From NCBI GenBank assembly GCA_003344405.1, contig NOWV01000415.1, positions 1 to 22,922 on the forward strand: a stretch of DNA of 22,922 bases. Direction: 5' to 3'. This DNA is from Trichoplax sp. H2 (lineage: Eukaryota > Placozoa > Uniplacotomia > Trichoplacea). Under the pieces are notes generated by a model that made no database searches, had not been told where the DNA came from, and saw only the letters and a program-made list of their open reading frames with translations. How positions within the stretch are numbered: position 1 is the stretch's first letter; each line of letters opens with the position of its first letter. Positions 22,491 to 22,922 of the stretch are shown here, one piece after another. Made by a program: the position numbers and the translations under genes.

Positions 22491-22922
22491 CACGTGTGAT
22501 ATATACCAATCACGAAATTCTAAATTTTAGAAAAATAAGGGCTTTATTGAATCTTATACAAAGATTAACTACACAGCTCTACTCTAGCCGAATACTACTT
22601 CTAAAGACTTCTACAACGAACTAACAGAATAATCTAAAGTTGCATGCTTTTATACTTTCCGTAGCATTCGCAGCTACAATCCGCATGGCAACCTTTTACC
22701 TTATTTTACACATAGTTAAATTATTCTTAGTAAGACTATTCTACTGCGGACCATCATTAATCCAATATGGATACGACTACAGTACTTACGTAGACATTAT
22801 TCACACCAGCCAAAGTACAATGAATTAACCATATCCTAATATATGATTTACAGTTCTATTTTTACCTATAGCCATATTAGTAACTCAACAGCTTACTGTA
22901 TATAGTCATCTGTACTCTAGCA
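22491..22922 (+). repeat. Distant inverted repeat, right copy, cut by the window end
   Basis: Inverted partner of 1979-2413. Similarity begins near CACGTGTGAT at 22491 and is still strong at the last base, so the arm may continue outside the window. The matching open frame (22640-22828, plus) starts at TTG rather than ATG, which further argues against a real gene. The two copies are about 20 kb apart and point toward each other around the receptor gene. Confidence 0.85.

Overview
This is AT-rich eukaryotic DNA, very probably from an early-branching animal. The only convincing protein-coding gene is a single-exon, seven-transmembrane rhodopsin-family (class A) GPCR on the minus strand at 9758-10771. 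A metazoan source follows from that receptor. A placozoan-like genome (AT-rich, with many lineage-specific class A receptors) is my best guess, but the sequence alone does not prove it. Every other open frame I examined is at most about 100 codons. In DNA with roughly two-thirds A+T, stops occur about every 13 codons by chance, so a dozen or more frames of 60+ codons are expected in a window this long. None of them carries recognisable domain evidence.

Most of the window is non-coding and repeat-structured. Bases 1-6849 are bounded by two long inverted arms (about 468 bp, about 91% identical by hand alignment) and look like a large non-autonomous or decayed DNA transposon, or another long inverted-repeat element. 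An older, more diverged direct-repeat pair (about 6889-7323 and 14548-14962) starts 40 bp beyond that element. A third pair, inverted and more than 20 kb apart (about 1979-2413 and 22491-22922), brackets the receptor gene. One of its arms lies inside the first element and the other runs to the window end. Both window edges therefore fall within repeats, as expected for an assembly contig that stopped in repetitive DNA.

The receptor lies between the two direct-repeat copies. About 92 nt after its stop is a canonical AATAAA. Its C-terminus ends in a class I PDZ-ligand pattern, and several class A micro-switch residues are replaced. To the right, the window holds a 10-bp tandem repeat (18415-18454), a GC-rich palindromic knot flanked by a perfect 16-bp direct repeat (18967-19030), and about 640 bp with strong G-over-C strand asymmetry (19031-19670). 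An AT-rich dyad follows at 21289-21336. Four perfect minus-strand 5' splice-site octamers, three of them between 15.3 and 16.6 kb, hint at a spliced minus-strand transcript there. I could not assemble a credible protein from them.

I did not find a multi-gene system, CRISPR array, tRNA or rRNA. The most interesting items are the long-arm inverted element, the distant inverted arms around the receptor, and the divergent receptor itself.
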